This document shows, piece after piece, positions 31,801 to 42,720 of a DNA stretch of 60,000 nt; positions within the stretch are counted from its first letter, which is position 1; each line of letters opens with the position of its first letter. A program made the position numbers and the translations under genes. Under the pieces are notes generated by a model. That model was not told the origin of the DNA and ran no database searches. It worked only from the letters and a program-made list of their open reading frames with translations. Source of the DNA: Hydractinia symbiolongicarpus (Eukaryota > Cnidaria > Hydrozoa > Anthoathecata > Hydractiniidae); NCBI RefSeq assembly GCF_029227915.1, contig NC_079879.1:24446501-24506500 (forward strand). The letters are read 5' to 3'.

Positions 31801-33573
31801 AGTTTATTCCTCCATTAAAAAACGAGGCATCTGATCAGAACAAACAAAATGAGTGTATATTTGGCAGTTTGAAAGAGAAGAATAATATGCTGGATTTAGA
31901 AATTGATGACGACTTGTTTGCAGATGATATTGAATTACTTGATAATGTTGATAAAGGTTTTAACCAAAAAAGAACAAGTTTAATTGCCCAACAAACTAGT
32001 AGAGATTTTAGCAAACAAAATAAAAGACTTTGCAAAGAAAACACTAACAACAACAGAAATAGCAGTAGTAAACTTAAGAATAATAACCCTGCAGTTCTGT
32101 GTACTGAAAAAAACTCCATAAATAATAAACTTTCTTCGCTTGATGATGGATGTTTAATTCCAGAACCAAATCTTGATGATTTTTTTACCGACGATGATGA
32201 AAATATGCATTTTTTTGAAAATGTTCCAAATGTAGCACCTCAAGTTGTTCCAGCTGTTTCCTTAGACTATAATGCATGTGTAAAAGGTATATATGATAAA
32301 TGTTAAATCTTTGATGTTGGTCACATGTTTTGAGACTAAAATCTTTTTTTGTTTATATTCCTACTTTCTGTAAACTTGTGAAGAGTCATAAGCAAAAATG
32401 ATATTATACATTCACAAGTTTATAATGAACTAGGGTTGAACCTACTATGAAAACAAACTTTTGAGGACTTTGTTGCTATAGGATTATATGTTAATTTGTT
32501 TTATTTTAATACTTAATTATTGATTGTTTTATATTATTTTACATATTTTTAGGGATAAAAATGTCAGAAATGGTTGGAACAACGGAACCCATAAGAGAAT
32601 TGTTTTCTGTTAAAGTAAGATATCTTGAATAATTGTTTTTAATGAAAGAACAAGTTTGCAAACATTTCGTATTGCAAACACCTTTTCTTAAAAATAGTAA
32701 ACTGGATTTAAGTGCATATTTTGCTTGTAAAAATATTTAGGGATGGTTTAAAACGCTCTCGTCAGAATTGAAGTTTGACGGTATGTTTAAACTACTAGCA
32801 ATTATGACAAATGGAACTTGTTATGCGGAAGTTCTTCTTGGAGATGAGGTAAGAAAACAAATATAATATATTTAAGATCTGATAGTTACCATTTTATGGT
32901 TGTGCATATAAGCATTGTTTTGAACTGCCTAAAAATAATTTTGAATGCTTAGTTGAAAAATCGACCACATGAAGAAGAAAATTCATCAATTCTTTCAAAA
33001 AATAAAAGAACTTTGGTCAATTGCATTTTGAGTACATTGCATTCAACAAGTTATTCACTCATACTAACTATGATTCGATTTTCAAGGGAACTTTTTTTAT
33101 TAACCTTTTCTTATATCTTGTGAAGACTTAAAGTTTGACAATACTCGTTTGAAACAAACAAGAAGAAGCATAAAATAATAACGTGGGTGTAAGGGTTGGG
33201 AACACTGAACCCGACAAGTTGAAATGTTATTGCAACATGAAATAAACCCTATGCTTTACTGCTAAATTTTAGGCATTGTCAAATTTAATTGGGTATTCTG
33301 CAAAGCAAGTTCAGCAAGCAGCATCCAATCAAATATCCAAACGAGAAAAAGTTTTAATAAAACAGGTGACTTTAATTCTTTTGATGAAAGCAACTACATT
33401 TACACTTTGTTTGTTTTAAGTCTTATTAATTCGTTGGTTTTTTACTTTTTATTATTTAGGCCTTAAAAAATGCTGAGCATGCATTGGAAGTGAATAAATG
33501 GCTTATGCATTTCTTGTACGATGAACAGGAAAATATATATAAAGTCGTCAAAATGCAATCTCTTGAATCTTGA
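28892..33573 (+). CDS. RMI1: RecQ-mediated genome instability protein 1
   Basis: RMI1 stabilises TOP3A and BLM for dissolution of double Holliday junctions in the nucleus. Exons: 28892-28999 (end uncertain; 29008 also keeps frame), 29123-29269, 29480-29638, 29768-29890, 30687-30820, 31307-32286, 32553-32614, 32741-32848, 33273-33365, 33460-33573, giving 675 aa (human 625). The N-terminal helices include WLEACIEWLTEENN and VYEQWLLSDLRE. The OB fold includes SRMLFMELHDG, GLEYQPI and GAKVLLTG (to about residue 223). The middle region (about 225-550) is rich in Q, N and S and holds acidic patches such as DDDLFADDIELLDN. The last ~120 residues (GTCYAEVLLGDEALSNLIG) match the C-terminal OB domain. 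The start ATG lies one base after an acceptor TTTTTATAG, so a 5' UTR intron or trans-splicing is likely. Confidence 0.93.
30543..30593. repeat. 17-bp tandem repeat, three units
   Basis: Three consecutive units of CAATTGTAAATAAGTTT start at 30543, 30560 and 30577; the middle unit differs by one base. They lie in the RMI1 intron 29891-30686. Confidence 0.9.
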
Positions 33574-34333
33574 CATAAACAATGAAAGACATTAACTGAT
33601 ATAGATGATAACTTACTATTTTTAACAAGGTGTATTTTTGCATTGTATATATTATATATTGTAAATTATTATGTTAAGTTTTATGTTATATTTCTTTTAG
33701 TTTTTATAGATGTATAGAAAAACTGTAGACCATGAGATTTTTGTGTGGTTTCTAAACTAATTTTACAAATTATATGGGCTTTAAATAAATATAAAAAAAA
33801 ACCATAGTAAACATTGTTTTTAAACTCAGTTATCAAGAAAAAAAATAAATGCAAATCTATCATACATTAGAATCAGGATTTTTAGTACAAGAAAGTATTT
33901 AAATGGTTTATCAAAAATTACATGCCCTTGCCCTCTTTTAATCGTAAAGTCCTGTCACTGAAACAGATTTTATCGTGTTAAAATTATGTGATTTTTGGAA
34001 TAAATCTAAATGTGTTATATATACGTACAATGTTCAGTAATGAATTTCAACAAAACATTTAAAATGTAAGTTTCCACTTGCGTTTTAGATTATCAATGCA
34101 ATACTTCTATTCTGCGCAAAGGTTCTAATTTTGCTATTTTTACCAGACTTATTCTTTCAGTCTTCTCCCATGTATTTATAACAATTCCTTCCATCAAAAT
34201 AAAAGTTTTTTTTTTCTTTCTCAATCTGATGCTGGTGATTGTAGTTTACTGAAAGCGATGTATAGAAAACATTGTTGTTGTTTGTTGTAGTTATTTAAAT
34301 ATATTAAACATTAACTAACAAAACTTACAGAAG
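33574..34333. other. Short spacer RMI1 to CTU1, same strand
   Basis: About 760 bases separate the RMI1 stop from the CTU1 start. It holds the RMI1 3' UTR with AATAAA-type signals (about 33785) and ends in TTAACTAACAAAACTTACAG, which has a consensus-like branch point (TAACTAAC) and an acceptor. No other gene is seen. Confidence 0.7.
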
Positions 34334-37300
34334 ATGCCAGTGAAATGTACCAATTCGTGTAATAACAATGCTGTCTTGAAAAGACCAAAAACGGTAAGTT
34401 CTGCTCTTGTTCACACTGACAACACCTTGGAGGTCTGGGAAGAGTCATTTAAAAACCAGCCTAATTATGTTCACGGTTGCACTTTTTATTTGTATTTTCT
34501 TTAATATGTCTTTCTCACTTTTTTTAGGGTGATAAATTATGTAAAGAATGTTTTTACAATGTGTTTGAAGAAGAAATTCACAATACTGTTGTCAATTATA
34601 ATCTTTTTAAACCTGGAGATACAGTGGCTATTGGTGCTTCAGGAGGAAAAGGTAAGGCTGTAACACAGTACTTTTCGCGAAATATTCGCATTTCGAGAAC
34701 ATAAACTGTCGTGAATCAGCCATATTTAAAATTTTCGCGAACATAAACTTTCACGAATCAATAATTTTCAAGATTTTTTCAATTGTCCTAAGGTACTATC
34801 ATATTACCAGGGGAATTGAGATCAGTAAAGTCGTAAATACAACTTATCAACTTAACATGGGTTATTTTTTTTCGCTTACATAAACTTTTGCGAATTCGAA
34901 GTAAATAACTTTTTTTCGCGTACATGAACTTTCACGAATGAGCTACGTCAGAAGTTTTCGCAAACATAAACTTTCGCGAATTAGACTAAAATTTGAGAAG
35001 GTTTTTATTCGCGAAAGATTCTTTCCCTAAAGTACATTTAAAATCTAAACCCATCTGATATAGCTTTAACCAAACAACTTTCCAATGCAATAAACCTTGT
35101 TATTGTTATAATATTCTAGATTCAACAGTTTTAGCATACATTATGAAAACATTAAATGATCGATATAATTATGGTTTAAATCTTATTTTGCTGTCAATTG
35201 ATGAAGGAATTACTGGATATCGTGATGACTCTCTGGAGGTAGGAAACTATACTGTTCTTTGAATTACTCTTACTTAACTTTGTTGTGAACTTTGACATTT
35301 TTAGTAAACATTTAAAGGACTTGTTGTGATTATTCTTGGATTTCTAAATAAACATGTAAAAAGTTCTAGTGCAGGTGTATGTGAAGTGTGTATCACTAAG
35401 TGTCATAGCTTCAAATTTACTTATTAAATACTCCTAAAATACTCCTTTACGTGTGTGGAATTTGTAAATTCCTTAAAACCTAAAATGTAAACAGTCTAAG
35501 CCTAAAATGTAAACAATCTAGGCAATACTTTTAAAAAGCATTTAAAATCTCCTGATTTTTGCACCAGTGAAACTATAACATATTGTAAATCTGCCCTGAA
35601 TCTACGAGCCTCCAATTTGAGCCTAATTAATGTGACCCTAGCTTTCGATAAGAGCTATCCTAGTGTATACCCTGTTGTCCAGTGGAAGAGCACTCTCTAT
35701 TATAAAGCATAATGTGATTTGAGATAAGAGACTAACAAATTATTGTTTTTCTTTTCAGACAGTAAAAAGAAATAAAGTACAGTATGACTTACCATTGAAA
35801 ATTTTATCTTACGAAGTACGCTTTTTAATATATGTTCTTCCTTCATCTATGTGTATAACATTCTTTTTTTTTCATTTTCACTGGTCATCCTGTACAAGTT
35901 TTTCTATGGCCTAACCAGAGTAGTAAATTGTGTATTCTTACTTCAGGAATTATATGGCTGGACCATGGATGCGATTGTACAGCATGTGGGGAGATCAAAC
36001 AACTGTAAGTTCTCTACTACTGCATCGTTATATTTGTATACTTCAAAGGTAAAAACTTTAACGAAATAAAGTTTCACGATTTCGCGATTTCTGTAAACCC
36101 CCGAAAGTTTATTTTCGCGAAATATTTGTTATAAACAATTCGCGAAAGTTTATTTTTTGCAAAAAACAAAACATCGATACAGGAATATCTTGCTGTGAAA
36201 CATGCTATCGTGTGGTAAATCGCACAAGAATATGAGAAAAGGTTGTTTTTTTTTCAGCTTAAAGGGCGTACAGGTTAGCGAATATTTTTAGGTGATAAAT
36301 AAAAGTTATAGACAGCAGGTGGTTGACGATGGCATTGACGATTCTGACTGGGGCGTTAATGATAAAAACGCATTCGATGCATTCGGAACTTGTTAATTTC
36401 CGGTTTTTTACTTTATTTGCGTTTTTTCAAATTTTTTAAAACAGTGAATTAACACAGTTTATTTTTCCATAAATTCTTGAAAATTAATTGTCGCGAATTA
36501 TCCAAAATCGGCCAATTCGCGAAATTTGCCAGCGTTTCTATAAAAAAATTCGCGATTATTTAGCCTGTCAAATTTTTGTTTCGCAAATTTTTCTACATGA
36601 AAGTATCAGACCAAGTGTTTAAATGTTTTAGATGACTATTAGCCTTGGGCCTAATAATGAATTTACGGTATTTGTAGAGGGAGAGGCACCCCATTTTGTC
36701 TTCCATCGTGGGAGGAATGCGTTGTTAATTAATCCAAGTGTAAAAGCAGTAAAAATGTTTTTTCTGAAAAAAAGAGAAAAGAAAAACGAGGAGCATGAAC
36801 TAAACTGATAAACACGAGACATCAGCTTTTTAAATTGGTTTAGTTTTTTTTTAAAATTATTTTCTTTAAAAAAAATCTGTAGGTACATTTTGTGGGGTAT
36901 TTCGAAGACAAGCTCTTGATAGAGGTGCTATGATGGTAGGAGCAAATAAAATTGTCACAGGTAACGTTGTTTTCTTGTTAGCGTTGTTGTCTGAAAGAAA
37001 GTCATTGATAAAATGCCGATCATTGCGAGGTTACAGTCTGTATCCGACCTTTGGCCATTACTTAGTTGTAGTATTAAGTAATAAGTAATTGAGCTTTATA
37101 AAACCAGCGAACACCAGCCAACTTCTACAAAATATCCTGACATTTACGTGATGCACGTGACTTCCACTATCTGATTTCGTGATTATTTTTTTATATTGTC
37201 TAAATGACTTTTACTCAATTGAGTCTGCAGATTCCCTGGAATTGAGAACTAATTTTTTGTGTCGAGAAAGTGTCTATTAAAAGCCTACTAAAAAGTTAAT

Positions 37301-40300
37301 TTTTTGATTTGAAAGAACAGAAAGATGGAGTCCTCTAAATTCTCGTATTTTTTATTTTCTAGGACATAATGCTGACGATGTTGCTGAAACTGTCTTAATG
37401 AACAGTAAGTAGTGTTGAATTTTATCGCTTTTTTTAAGTCGTAAGAAATATTATACTCCATGCACTGTTGTACATTGTTTTTTAGTTTTAAGAGGCGATA
37501 TTGCTAGACTACGTAGATGTACCTCGATAACTACAGTAAGTATAAAAATTACATAACACGTAGTCAATAGTTTGATTAGTTAAGACACCATAAACAATAC
37601 AGACAGAGCAGTTTATATATCACTTATAGATCTAAAAAACCTTTAAAGTGTGCTTAATTTTATGACTGTATTTTTCATTTTCGTTGCTAGTAAATTTTTA
37701 AACAAAACACAAGTTGATTACAAAAGTTTTGCCTCCGAAAAAAAAGAGACAAGACAAAAAGTTTATATAAGAAGAAATACCACCAAGAAATATGATTTTA
37801 ATCATAAATTTAAAAATAAATCGGTCAGTCAGTTAAAACCAGAAACTACATGTTGCAAAAACAGAGATTTAATATAAGCCTCTTTTCACGAGTCACTGCG
37901 AGCTTGATTCTAAATTGAAAATTTGCATTTACGGGTCAGAATTTTTTCAGCAGGAATTTAATTTATCTCGAAGTAGAAATACACGACCCCACCCAATTCA
38001 TCTTCTCCCTGCAACATGTTTCTGACATCAGGAGTATATAGCTCAGCTTTCATTATTTTCCGCATACCACTGTCAAAACTAAACTGTTTTTGTGTTTCAC
38101 TTTTTCACTTAAAACATTAGATTATTAAATTATATTTTTCGTATAGGGTTCAGACGGTGGCTTGCCACGATGCAAACCTTTTAAATACACATACGAGAAA
38201 GAGATTGTAATGTATGTCCAGTTCTTTTTAAAAAATTCGTTAAAAGTTGTTTTAGTCGAAAAAAGTAATGGCAAATTTTTAGCAATTTAATCAAGGAAAA
38301 TATCTTTCTTTTACTGCTATTGTCATTTTACAGGTACGCTTATTTTAAGAAGCTGGATTACTTCTCTACTGAGTGTATCTACTCTCCTAATGCATATAGG
38401 TAGGAAAGAAATTTTTATATTTCTTTTATGAACAGTTAAGATACTATGTTCTGTTAAATCCTTTTCTACAACAGCAAAAATGACCTTTTCTATGCAGGTG
38501 CAGATCATAGTGTTCTGCAATCTTTGCGATTCCCACCCTGTAAGCTTCAGCCACCACTAAGTTCTCCATCTGACCAACAATTAACATTGCCTATTTCGAA
38601 AAATAGAATGATAAGTAAAGAACGTTCCTTTTATGGTCAGTATGTGTGTTTTGCAAAAAAAAGACGTGAATATAAAAAATTAGAGTAGCCCCCTCCACTA
38701 CCATGCAGATCATCGCGTCTTGCTATTATTGTTTATATATTTTTTACATTTAATGATCTTAATTTTTATACTTTTTAGGGGCTACGCTAGAGCATACTTA
38801 AAAGATTTGGAAGCAATACGCCCTAGTTGTATAATAGGTAGGTAAAAAAATCGCTTTAAACACCTGAATGCAAATTTATCTTCTCATGATGATTCGAGTA
38901 TCATGTTGTCGCTATCTTTAAGTATAAAATATATTTTTCACTCTAGATATTATACATTCTGGTGAATGTATGTCAGTCAAAACAGAAGTAAAAATGCCGA
39001 AACAAGGTAGTTATTTTTTGCGTTTCACATCGTATGTTCTTCATCTTCCGTTATGTTTTGTGTCGTATCGTCTTTTAAATCGTTCATTGCATCATGCGTT
39101 ATCTCGTCATTTAGGTTTGTGCACAAAGTGCGGATATATATCAAGTCAAACATTGTGCAAAGCCTGTGTATTGTTGGAAGGATTGAATCGTGGCTTGCCC
39201 AAGTAAGTTTATGTTCATGGCGGTAAACATGTTGATGTTGTCAGTACGGATGACTTAATGAAGTAATATCTTATAAAAGCCTTTATAAAGTTTGTGTTTA
39301 GTGTTTAACTAGGGACCATCATATAAACCACTGTGTGTTTACTATTTTTTGCGTTTATTTAAGAAGGATTTTTTTTTACAAACATGACAAATTATCTTAC
39401 ACTAGTGGTTAACCCGTGGAAAATCCACGGGTTCGCCCGTCGCAGCTAAGCTACCATTTTGCGTGACAGACAGACAGACAAACGTATACGGGCATTATTA
39501 TCTTACATTACCCATCAACAGTACAAACACTACACTAAATTCCTGTTTATTTAAAATACAAGCAAAATATCGTGATATTTTTTACTAGGTGTATTTTTTT
39601 AATACTTTGTTAGGATTTAATTCCGAGAAATTTAAACCCCACGAGAATTGGAATTTTATTTTTAAAAGTTTTTTTTGGTAAAAAGAGGTGGTTCGCGAAA
39701 TTTTATCGATTCATAATTTATGTCGTATTTTTTATTCTAAAATTTGCAGTGATATAAGTTTGCAGTTAAGAAAAACACTGTTATTCCCTGTGATATTTAA
39801 TCATAATAAAATATACTGCTTTAACTTTTTTAGGTTGGGTATTGGAAAAGTTCATCGCGGAAAAGTGAGAGCTTTATTTTAGCTACTTTTTAAAAATCTT
39901 TTAGAAAATGTAATCCAATTAACCCTAATTCAATCATCTCCACTTCTTTGGCACTAAAAAATTTCTATCAAAATCTCAAATTACTTGTAAATTTGAATCT
40001 CCACAATTCCATAGCATGTTCGGTCCCTTGAGGTAAATCCTCTTCGTAACTTGAATTTTGTAACAAAATTATCCGTTAATCCTTCTCTAAAGTGTACATG
40101 CCTTGTATTTCATCCTGTATGTTACGGTAGTGCGTATTCTGCAAGGATAAATTCACGTTTCATGTGCTTCTGTTTCAGGGTAAAGCAATTTTGGACTTGG
40201 TCATCCAAGAAACGTTATCTAAGCAATCATCAATGGCCTCACTAACTAATTCGTCATCATCTCTTAATTCTACTGATTCAAGTGCTCCAAATAAAACCGG

Positions 40301-40382
40301 TTGTAGTAACCAGTGCGACCAGTGTGAATGTTCGACTGATGAAACAGCGAAGAAGATACAAAATATAGCTATTGATTTTTGA
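34334..40382 (+). CDS. CTU1: Cytosolic tRNA 2-thiolation protein 1 (Ncs6 family)
   Basis: CTU1 with CTU2 thiolates wobble uridine 34 of tRNA-Lys, -Glu and -Gln in the cytosol. Exons: 34334-34393, 34528-34651, 35120-35238, 35759-35815, 35947-36004, 36883-36960, 37363-37404, 37486-37535, 38147-38211, 38334-38399, 38779-38837, 38947-39006, 39115-39202, 39834-39864, 40179-40382, giving 386 aa (human about 348). N-terminal zinc-binding cysteines include CKEC (25-28). The PP-loop ATP site SGGKDS (58-63) is split by an intron after K61. Later motifs are CTFCG (140-144), GHNADD (166-171) and a C-terminal CTKC...CKAC zinc pair (282-297). The last ~65 residues are Ser-rich with a CDQCEC cluster and look lineage-specific. 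The ATG lies 3 nt after an acceptor. Confidence 0.96.
34691..35020 (+). repeat. TTCGCGAA-type repeat cluster A (CTU1 intron 2)
   Basis: Five related 25-29 bp units lie at 34691-34716, 34732-34758, 34871-34895, 34913-34939 and 34955-34981, with consensus core TTCGCGAACATAAACTTT followed by CGCGAAT. A further TTCGCGAAAG lies at about 35007. Each unit is itself a short imperfect inverted repeat. All are in the same orientation within CTU1 intron 34652-35119. Confidence 0.85.
36062..36600 (-). repeat. TTCGCGAA-type repeat cluster B, inverted (CTU1 intron 5)
   Basis: Units reading CGAAAGTTTATTTTCGCGAA (36102-36121) and ATTCGCGAAAGTTTATTTT (36138-36156) are the reverse complement of the cluster A units. 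More TTCGCGA words occur at about 36491-36580. The cluster lies in CTU1 intron 36005-36882. Confidence 0.8.
39402..39496. mobile_element. 95-bp insertion with 11-bp target-site duplication
   Basis: The 11-mer ATTATCTTACA occurs at 39391-39401 and 39497-39507, exactly flanking a 95-bp insert. The insert contains a perfect hairpin, AACCCGTGGA (39411-39420) with its reverse complement (39424-39433), a GACAGACAGACA run and the words GCCCGT/ACGGGC. It lies in CTU1 intron 39203-39833. The class is unknown; the size and variable-length duplication suggest a truncated retroelement or SINE. Confidence 0.8.
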
Positions 40383-40573
40383 CGAATCTCTTGTATGTTG
40401 TGATGTGGTTGCATTGTGAAGAATTGGGCGAAATTAAGTGGACTACAATAAGAAGATAAATCTAGTTCAGAATGTGTACCAGAACTGAAGAAAATGGGTT
40501 GGTTTGGTAGATTTTATTAAGAAAAAAACGAACGAACGAAAGAAAAAAAGAAAATGAGTGGGAATAACAAATT

Positions 40574-40735
40574 ATGAAACGAGCAGCAGCTAGCGATCAT
40601 TCTGACTCGCAATTGTCAGTTAAAATTTTCGTCCAGCAAATGTGTGATAAGAACTTTGAAAAACCTGATCGATTTTCATACAATACAGTCGTGCAATTAG
40701 TACGTTACTTCAACATGTCAACATCAAAAAAATGA
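40574..40735 (+). CDS. Possible 53-aa open reading frame, uncertain
   Basis: The ATG at 40574 opens a 53-residue frame, with balanced composition (MKRAAASDHSDSQLS at the start, QLVRYFNMSTSKK at the end) unlike the low-complexity shadow frames nearby. It lies 190 bases past the CTU1 stop, probably within the CTU1 3' UTR. No family was recognised. It could be chance, a remnant of a mobile element, or a small protein on the CTU1 transcript. Confidence 0.2.
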   Translation: MKRAAASDHSDSQLSVKIFVQQMCDKNFEKPDRFSYNTVVQLVRYFNMSTSKK

Positions 40736-42499
40736 CGGCGTTTGACACGAAAGTCGGTACAATGCACCGCCCTTCAGTTGTGCAGTGCAATTACAAATGT
40801 ATCGAGAGAGGCTGTTTTAAAATAAATTTAATTATGACATGTTTCTTTAACAGAAAAGAAAAAAAAGTATTTTGTGATTACTGTATTACTGTGTTAAAAT
40901 AAAATAAAAAAGTTGAATGATATTTTATCGTGGTAGCAAAGAGCGCACATTTTAAAGCGGTGGATAAAAGTGAAACGGTGAGAGAATCTCTTTGTGGTGT
41001 TTTACCGCCAATTACAGAAATATACTACATTGTGAAGTGTAATTAGAAATTCTATTGTTTCGTTTAAGTGTGTAAAAAAATGTAGTGTGATACAGTTAAT
41101 TAAAAAGCAAAACAATGCGAAGCCTGTTTGCCCTCGTGTGACCAACATTGAAAGTGAAAATGCTTTATTAAAAAAGTGTTTTCATTAGTGGAGATAAGCT
41201 CCTGAAGAACGTCTCAGATTGCATGTTAAAACTTAAAGATGTGAGTTTTTACGTGCTGGAATCAAGAGAAAAGAGAGAGGAACCTTGGCAGTGCTTCTTC
41301 TTTCTGTGTGTCAATTTAACAGTATGGTGATTATTTAAAAGCACCGTTTAACATTTACAGCGATGTATAGTCACATTCTCATAGGTTATATTTTACTTCC
41401 TACCAGTTTATAGGTAACGCCTCCTCTTCTAATATTTTACTGTGTTTACTTGCCAAGTTTTATAAGTTCAGAGAGGTTTGGCTTTTAAAAGTTGTTAACT
41501 ATGCTTAATTCCACCCACTCCCCCCTCTCCTCCTTTTGGACGATTTCAGATCCAAAAAGCCTGGCAGTGTTGGCTTAATTGATTAATTTATTGTTTCTTT
41601 TTGTTTGCATTTTTATATACTTTTATGGGATTACTATCACACAGGGCACTTTTTGAGTTCAAAAATAGAAAATTTTTAATTCTTCCCAACAACCATCTGC
41701 TCCGCAAGACGTGAAAATGAGAAAACTTCATTTTTCACGCAACATCAATCCTTTGTGTTATTGTTTTATTTATCCCACATAACATATGTATTCAACAAAT
41801 AAATTTCATTAAAAATTTTTCACTCCTACAAGAAAATTAACTTAACTGGGATAATTTTTATTCTTCTATGTTATGTATACATTTTTTTATATATTTTTAT
41901 AACAAAGAGGATTGATATTCCATATCTAAACGCTTTTTGTGTTTTTTATTCTATAACGAAGAAAATTAAATAATATCACTTATAAATTTTGTGTACAATT
42001 GATAAAAAAAATTAATAAATCAATATTGAAAACAAACAAATAATGAAAAGAAATTATATAAACAATGATGGATGTAGAAAATTGTTTACTTGACTCATTT
42101 AGTACATAGATATGATATGCACTACAAAAATACTTTGAAAATTTTTCGCAAGATAGCTTCATGTCTGCATTTGTGACACTGTAGACAAAATAAAAGCTGG
42201 TTGATTAGCATATTACTAAAGCTTTTTGTGGAGAAGATCTGTAAGTATGATGCTTGACTGCAAATATCAAGTTGTTTTTTTTTACAATGTTCCATCAAGT
42301 CTCGATGCAAAAATTGGGTACACGTTTTTTTATTAAAATCCTTAAGATAAGAGAAAGAAAGTTCAACCCACTAAGAACTTACCTAAAACGCAAAAATAAT
42401 CACGCAAAAACTCCACAAATTTACAAAAAAAAGATATTTAATAAAATATTCTTCAGCTCTAATTAAAAAAGATTTGCAAAGTATTGCATTTTTTGCATA

Positions 42500-42720
42500 G
42501 TCACTTAATGGGACCAAGCATGTTGGCTTTGTGTCGCGTTGTCCCTAGACCAACTGGCAGCAATGTCGTAGGGCTTTCGCTTTCAGTGCGGGAGGCTGTG
42601 AGTTTAAACCCCGGCCGATTCATGCCAGACAGTATAAAAGTGTGTATCGATCCTTTCTGCTTAGGGTTCAGTAATAGGGATAAGATTAATATCATAGTGA
42701 TTGTCTAGTGGATCAAATTG
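42500..42720 (+). mobile_element. tRNA-derived SINE, copy 2
   Basis: This copy is related to the minus-strand element at 11800-12002. The head has GTAGGGCTTTCGCTTTCAGT followed by the B box GAGTTTAAACCCC and then CCGGCCGA. The body has AAAAGTGTGTATCGATCC, TTTCTGCTTAGGGTTCAGTA and GATTGTCTAGTGGATC. The shared head-plus-body order shows a dispersed family. The copy is diverged and its exact ends are not clear. Confidence 0.75.
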
